A DNA stretch of 64,000 bases from Alphaproteobacteria bacterium (GTDB taxonomy: Bacteria > Myxococcota_A > UBA796 > CAJQPC01): the NCBI GenBank assembly GCA_020632795.1, contig JACKEV010000011.1, positions 503,530 through 567,529 of the forward strand, read 5' to 3'. A program made the translations under genes and the position numbers. Numbering within the stretch: the stretch's first letter is position 1; each line of letters opens with the position of its first letter. Under the pieces are notes generated by a model. It saw nothing but the letters and a program-made list of their open reading frames with translations, did no database searches and was not told the origin of the DNA. This document shows positions 60,108 to 64,000 of this stretch, piece by piece.

Positions 60108-61384
60108 TGGGCGCGGGCCGCATCGCGGCGCTGTTCGAGCGCTTCGGCGCCGAGACGACGCTCGCCTGCTTCCAGGCCATCCTGGACCGCTGCCGCGACA
60201 CCTTCCTGCGCGAGATCTTCCCCAAGATCCGCGACGGTGTGGTGGAGTGGGAGGACTACGTCGAGCACGACGGGGTCAGCGAGCCGCGCCTGCACGCCCT
60301 GCGGCTCAGGATGACCAAGACGCCGGAGAAGATCACCCTCGACTTCCGGGGCACCGACCCCCAGGCCGCCGGGCCCATCAACTGGCCGGCGGACTACGCC
60401 GACGGGCGCTTCCTCATCAAGTGGGTGGCGCCGGTGCTGCGCAGCCTCGCCGACACCCCCGAGCGGGCCGCCGAATTGAACGTCAATGAGGGCATCTGCG
60501 AGATCATCGACGTCATCTTCCCCGAGAAGGGCTCGCTGATCAGCCCCGAGTTCCCCGCCGCCACCAACGCGCGCTCCTTTGTGCTGCTTCGCTCGATGGG
60601 GCTGCTGGCCGGGGCGGTGGCCCACGCGGTGGAGGGCGCCCGCATGCCCGCCGATCAGGAGACCATCCGGTACTGGGGCCTGCACGGTCACGACCCCGAC
60701 GGGCGCTTCTTCCTGTGGCGCGAGGTGCTGGGCGGCGGCAGCGGCGGGCGCTGGTACGAGGACGGCAGCGACGTCATCCACATCGTGCCCGACAGCCGCA
60801 ACCAGCCCGCCGAGTTCGCCGAGACCCGCTTCCCGGTCGTCATCGAGAAGCTGGGCCTGCGCCAGGACTCCGGCGGCCCCGGCCAGCGGCGCGGTGGCCT
60901 GGGCTACGAGAAGGACGTGCGTCTGCTCGTCCCCGCGCGGCTCATCCTGACCGCCGACCGGGTGCGCCTGGGCTGCTACGGGGTGAACGGCGGCAGCGCG
61001 GGCGCCCCCTACCAGACCATCATCAACCCCACCCGAGAGGCGGACACCCTGGACGGTCTGGTCGACGGCCACCCCCTGGAGCAGGGGGCGCTGGTCCGCA
61101 TCGTGACCACCGGCGGCGGCGGCTGGGGAGACCCCTTGGAGCGGGAGCCCGAGCGGGTGGCGAAGGACGTGCACCAGGGTCTGGTGTCCCGGCAGGCCGC
61201 GACCGAGGACTACGGGGTGGTGTTCGTGTCGGATGAGGGCGTCGAGGTGGACGCCGGGGCCACCGCTGCCCTGCGGGCCGAGCGCCGCGCTGCCCGCACC
61301 GGATCGCTGCCCCTCATCGACCGGGGCCCCGGCTACGCCGACATGCTGGCGCGCACCGAGGCCTGGCGCCAGCGGCAGGCGTGA
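59549..61384 (+). CDS. hydantoinase/oxoprolinase subunit B (HyuB-like)
   Basis: A 611-residue protein from ATG 59549. HyuB hallmarks: MAVDPIVLRIVEEALNSIERE, RDQHDYRVGIHDA, GDVYFFNDVYLSEGSIGHLPDL, FGHHDDIGG, then GSGGRWYEDGSDV and RRGGLGYEKDVRL, ending GGGGWGDPLERE. Together with subunit A it forms an ATP-dependent ring-opening hydrolase. The stop overlaps the amidase start (GTGA). Confidence 0.95.
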   Translation: MAVDPIVLRIVEEALNSIEREVEAAIERTSRSPMIRDQHDYRVGIHDARCRKLTGRSYSAMVDPVVRDFPLSQMKQGDVYFFNDVYLSEGSIGHLPDLCTTVPVLYDGQVVAFVQAFGHHDDIGGAVPGSMPGTAVTCFQEGLMIPPIKLEDAGVRNEAAFRIICRNTRLPESVAADIDSEIAACRMGAGRIAALFERFGAETTLACFQAILDRCRDTFLREIFPKIRDGVVEWEDYVEHDGVSEPRLHALRLRMTKTPEKITLDFRGTDPQAAGPINWPADYADGRFLIKWVAPVLRSLADTPERAAELNVNEGICEIIDVIFPEKGSLISPEFPAATNARSFVLLRSMGLLAGAVAHAVEGARMPADQETIRYWGLHGHDPDGRFFLWREVLGGGSGGRWYEDGSDVIHIVPDSRNQPAEFAETRFPVVIEKLGLRQDSGGPGQRRGGLGYEKDVRLLVPARLILTADRVRLGCYGVNGGSAGAPYQTIINPTREADTLDGLVDGHPLEQGALVRIVTTGGGGWGDPLEREPERVAKDVHQGLVSRQAATEDYGVVFVSDEGVEVDAGATAALRAERRAARTGSLPLIDRGPGYADMLARTEAWRQRQA

Positions 61385-62742
61385 ACCTCCAGTCTCCCGC
61401 CGTCGCGCTCGCCGCCGCGCTGCGCGACGGCCGACTGTGTCCGGTGGAGCTGCTGGAGGCCACCCTCGCCGCCATCGAGGCCCAGAACCCCGCCCTCAAC
61501 GCGGTGGTCACCCTGGACCCCACCGCGCGGGACCAGGCCCTCGCCGCCCGGGAGGCCCTGCGCCGGGGCGAGGGCGGCCCTCTGTGTGGCCTGCCGGTGG
61601 GCATCAAGGACGTCACCCCGGTCGCCGGGGTGAGGACCACCTACGGCTGCCCACTGTTCACAGACCACGTCCCCGACACAGACGGCCCGGTGGTGGCCAG
61701 GCTGCGCGCGGCCGGCGCGGTCATCGTGGGCAAGACCAACACCCCGGAGCTGGCCTGCGGCGGCCACACCAACAACCCGGTGTTCGGGCCCACCCGCAAC
61801 CCATGGAACACAGACCTGAGTCCGGGGGGCTCGACGGGCGGGGGCGCGGCGGCCCTGGCCTCGGGCCTCATCGCGCTCGCTGAGGGCACCGACATGGGGG
61901 GCAGCCTGCGCATCCCCGCCGCGTTCTGCGGGGTGGTGGGCCTGCGCCCCTCCCCGGGCCTGGTGCCCACCGGGCCGCTGCTCGGGGATGACCTGCAGGT
62001 CAGCGGGCCGATGGGGCGAACGGTCGCCGACGTTGCGCTGATGCTCGACGCCATCGCCGGGGACCCCCTCCCCCGGGGCCGCCCCCTTGGCGGACGCGCC
62101 TTCCGTGAGGTCGTGGACATCGGCATCTCGGAAGACCTGCGCGTGGGCTGGTGCCCGGACCTGAGCGGCCGCGGGGTGGACCCCTCCCTGGTGGCGGTCG
62201 CCGAGGACGCGCTCGCCCGCCTCGGGGTCGAGGTGATCGAGGTGGACCCCGGCCTGCAGGACGACCACGACACCTTCGCGGTGCTGCGGGGGCTGTGGAT
62301 GGTGGAGCAGCACCTGCCGCTGCTGGACCGGCTGGAGCTGCTCGGCCCTGACGTGGCGGGGAACATCCGCTACGGTCTGGGCTTGAGGCCCGAGGCCGTC
62401 GCCCGCGCCCGGCGTGCGCGGCGACGCATGATGCGGTCGGTCACCCGCCTCTTCGAGCAGGTGGACGTGCTGGCCACCCCGACCGTGGCGGTTCCCCCGT
62501 TCCCGGTCGACAGCGGTCCTCCAACCCACATCGGGAACACCCCCATGCGCAGCCACATCGACTGGGTGGCGCCTACGTACCTGGTCAGCCTGCTGGCCCT
62601 GCCCGCGCTCTCGGTGCCCTGCGGCCTGGACCGGCGCGGCCTCCCGGTGGGGCTCCAGCTCGTGGGCCCACGGGACGGAGAGGCGCGGGTGCTGCAGGTG
62701 GGGGCGGCGGTGGAGGCGGTGGCGAATGTCGGCCTCCCCTGA
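61381..62742 (+). CDS. amidase-signature amidohydrolase
   Basis: A 453-residue protein from GTG 61381. The Ser-cisSer-Lys triad is present: Lys in GLPVGIKDVTP, the cis-Ser in SPGGSTGGGAAAL and the nucleophile Ser in GTDMGGSLRIP. The end matches the family C-terminal GLPVGLQLVGPRDGEARVL. It would hydrolyse a linear amide made by the upstream hydantoinase. Last gene of the operon, followed by a 93-base gap and an abrupt fall in GC. Confidence 0.95.
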   Translation: MNLQSPAVALAAALRDGRLCPVELLEATLAAIEAQNPALNAVVTLDPTARDQALAAREALRRGEGGPLCGLPVGIKDVTPVAGVRTTYGCPLFTDHVPDTDGPVVARLRAAGAVIVGKTNTPELACGGHTNNPVFGPTRNPWNTDLSPGGSTGGGAAALASGLIALAEGTDMGGSLRIPAAFCGVVGLRPSPGLVPTGPLLGDDLQVSGPMGRTVADVALMLDAIAGDPLPRGRPLGGRAFREVVDIGISEDLRVGWCPDLSGRGVDPSLVAVAEDALARLGVEVIEVDPGLQDDHDTFAVLRGLWMVEQHLPLLDRLELLGPDVAGNIRYGLGLRPEAVARARRARRRMMRSVTRLFEQVDVLATPTVAVPPFPVDSGPPTHIGNTPMRSHIDWVAPTYLVSLLALPALSVPCGLDRRGLPVGLQLVGPRDGEARVLQVGAAVEAVANVGLP

Positions 62743-62835
62743 CCGGTCTGCGTTGATCTACCCGCTGCCAAGCAGCATCGCCGCCAACAGGAGCCGAGGT
62801 GGTTATCATGCCGTAGGTTGTATGAGGAGTCCCAG

Positions 62836-63222
62836 ATGAATCAAGAACCGACGCTGTACCTTCTCGCGGACGGCGACGACGTTGGCTCCGTCCTCAGGCT
62901 TGCGCTGCTAAACAACGATCTGGCCAAAACTCGGGAATTTCATGCCAACGTGTCGGCAGCCCGTCGCTTCGTCTGTTCAGTGATAGAGGACCAGATGAGG
63001 GGCTCTGTCATCTTCGCTGGTGGAGATGATGTTTGTGCCGTTGTACATGAGGCTTCGGTGACTCCTGAACTGCTGACTCACATACAAGATGAATACCAAA
63101 GACTTGCCGGTCGCACCCTCAGCATAGGCGTTGGCGCGTGCCCTGCGGAGGCTTACATGGCCCTTCATAGGGCTAAACTCTCAGGAAAGAGTTGCTTCAT
63201 CATCGCGGGGACAACCCCATGA
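62836..63222 (+). CDS. mCpol (minimal CRISPR-polymerase/Cas10-like cyclase)
   Basis: ATG 62836 has GAGGAG seven bases upstream and is preferred to a TTG at 62818. The 128-residue product is a bare palm domain: TLYLLADGDDVG (residues 6-17) holds the first metal-binding Asp, SVIFAGGDDVCAVV carries the GGDD at 62-65, TLSIGVG the next strand, and ALHRAKLSGKSCFI a Cas10/GGDEF-type helix-strand end. The size and motif order match the mCpol family, whose member OptS in the Panoptes anti-phage system makes cyclic dinucleotides. It overlaps the following effector gene by four bases (ATGA). GC in three 60-base blocks is 53-58%, against 70% in the amidase. Confidence 0.88.
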   Translation: MNQEPTLYLLADGDDVGSVLRLALLNNDLAKTREFHANVSAARRFVCSVIEDQMRGSVIFAGGDDVCAVVHEASVTPELLTHIQDEYQRLAGRTLSIGVGACPAEAYMALHRAKLSGKSCFIIAGTTP

Positions 63223-64000
63223 ACTCAGCCAAGCTCATCATCTTCGTCACATCGCGTGCGACAGACCCCTATGTCAACACCTTGATACACTGTTTTGAAA
63301 ATCTTGGCGTAACATCCGTAGAATTTGTAGTGATTTCAGACCACAATTATCCTCAGGATGGTGGCAAGGAGGGCATTGAGGAGAAGTTGGCAACTCGAGT
63401 TCAGATCACCGTTCTGGCCCAACTCGAAGCGCTTGCAAATGGGTTCTATATTGCTCATAATGGCGTTCAAGAATCGCTCCAAAGTGTGGAGGCCAGCCAA
63501 CTCGAGCGCTATGCCCGGGCCTTGGAGAAGGTGAATCGAGGTGGATGCTCTGCGAGGTCCGTTCCACTCGGCAAACTCGCTGAGTATCTGTCCGAACTGA
63601 AAAATCGACACAAACCTGTAGATATGGTTCTGGACGTGACCGCGCTGAAGAAGCACCTTCTTGTCGACGTCACGACCACCTGTCTGTCGCTCGAACTTCT
63701 CCGCGTATACGCGTTTGACATTATCAAGATATACTCCGAACCTGGTAAGAAGGTACTCATTCATGCACTGCTACACGAACAGGACTATCTGTATCGAAAT
63801 CTAACAGAGAGCCCGCCTGTAGCAAAAGCCGTGAAGGTCTTTCGACGCTGGACTGTTTCTGGGAGGATCTTCGTCCCAGTGGTCTCCTTGCTTATCACAG
63901 GTTCTATTTTACTTATGCTTCAGAACGGCGTTCAGGCTGCACTTGGTTTCGTAGGATTCGTTGGGAGCCTGATGAGTATCCTTTCCTTCATCCTCCAGGG
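63219..64000 (+). CDS. CARF-like, two-transmembrane effector of the mCpol system (truncated by window end)
   Basis: 260 residues are visible and the frame is open at the edge. Residues 5-145 form a Rossmann-like domain: KLIIFVTSRATDP (strand and phosphate-type loop), SVEFVVISDHNYP, then MVLDVTALKKHLLVDV around residues 135-150, where DVTALKK resembles the D-x-T-G-G-x-K signature of CARF domains. Two hydrophobic segments follow near residues 217-236 and 238-258 (PVVSLLITGSILLMLQ and GFVGFVGSLMSILSFIL). The plan suggests a cyclic-nucleotide sensor that drives membrane disruption. Known Panoptes OptE proteins have a 2TM-beta effector part; the beta domain could lie past the window. Confidence 0.8.
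   Translation, partial: MNSAKLIIFVTSRATDPYVNTLIHCFENLGVTSVEFVVISDHNYPQDGGKEGIEEKLATRVQITVLAQLEALANGFYIAHNGVQESLQSVEASQLERYARALEKVNRGGCSARSVPLGKLAEYLSELKNRHKPVDMVLDVTALKKHLLVDVTTTCLSLELLRVYAFDIIKIYSEPGKKVLIHALLHEQDYLYRNLTESPPVAKAVKVFRRWTVSGRIFVPVVSLLITGSILLMLQNGVQAALGFVGFVGSLMSILSFILQ

Noticed and set aside
62836..63222. Diguanylate cyclase (GGDEF) assignment because of GGDD
   Set aside because: The protein is only 128 residues, has DGDDVG at the start and no GGDEF I-site or sensor; it fits mCpol better.
62743..64000. CRISPR array or type III cas operon because of the Cas10-like protein
   Set aside because: No direct repeats or other cas genes are visible in the available sequence.

Overview
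The window is a very GC-rich (about 70%) bacterial chromosome segment. Several traits point to Myxococcota or a close deltaproteobacterial relative, probably a metagenome contig: lipoproteins with long Asp-Asp-Thr/Ser linkers, tandem DUF2330 proteins with MYXO-CTERM-like tails, a Ser/Thr kinase fused to a formylglycine-enzyme-like domain, an FHA/sigma-54 activator, and many TPR and beta-barrel envelope proteins. No rRNA, insertion sequence, prophage or CRISPR array was seen. Coding density is high and no gene-free stretch exceeds about 200 bases.

Layout. 1-3.3 kb (minus strand): thrU-tyrU-glyT-thrT-tufB-secE-nusG-rplK, the classical translation cluster, with a good sigma-70-type promoter ahead of the tRNAs. 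Bases 1 to about 2300 carry many single-base indels in essential genes, which looks like poor consensus at a contig end. 3.3-8.8 kb (minus): an exported protein, a HEAT-like membrane protein, an M50 protease and a large lipoprotein resembling a degenerate metallopeptidase. 8.9-16.8 kb (plus): a ceramidase-like lipoprotein, a DnaJ/CbpA protein, a lipoprotein, an outer-membrane barrel, YggT, a HEAT protein, a COQ4-like protein and a Cys-rich/Tat-like protein. 16.8-21.8 kb (minus): two paralogous FAD oxidoreductases flanking a cNMP-binding/acetoacetate-decarboxylase fusion. Divergent from these are an FHA-sigma54 activator and the kinase-FGE protein (22.0-26.0 kb). 25.9-30.5 kb: a lipoprotein, a FadL-like porin and a lone ABC-2 permease (minus), then a polyprenyl-phosphate sugar transferase (plus). 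30.5-33.7 kb: two DUF2330 paralogues around a small lipoprotein.

33.9-45.4 kb (plus) is a nine-gene, tightly packed run: PqqD-like protein, ATP-grasp ligase, PLP decarboxylase, urea-transporter/M23 fusion, TPR-barrel, TPR protein, guanidine-modifying enzyme, JAMM protease and a 5'-nucleotidase-like beta-barrel. It reads as an undescribed biosynthesis-and-envelope system. 45.4-53.7 kb holds an orphan gene, a DUF3616 lipoprotein, an AmpG-like MFS carrier, a giant coiled-coil pair and a YdcZ-like protein. 53.7-62.7 kb is a catabolic operon: a three-subunit molybdenum hydroxylase, hydantoinase/oxoprolinase A and B, and an amidase, probably for an N-heterocycle or cyclic amide.

At the right edge (62.8-64.0 kb) base composition falls sharply. 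A two-gene unit begins there: an mCpol (minimal Cas10-like cyclase, the OptS enzyme type of Panoptes) overlapping a CARF-like, two-transmembrane effector that runs off the window. This is the strongest candidate for an immune system in the window. A non-palindromic heptamer, TGTCGCA/TGCGACA, is strongly clustered at 48.6-51.4 kb and 56.8-60.1 kb and is not explained by coding phase.
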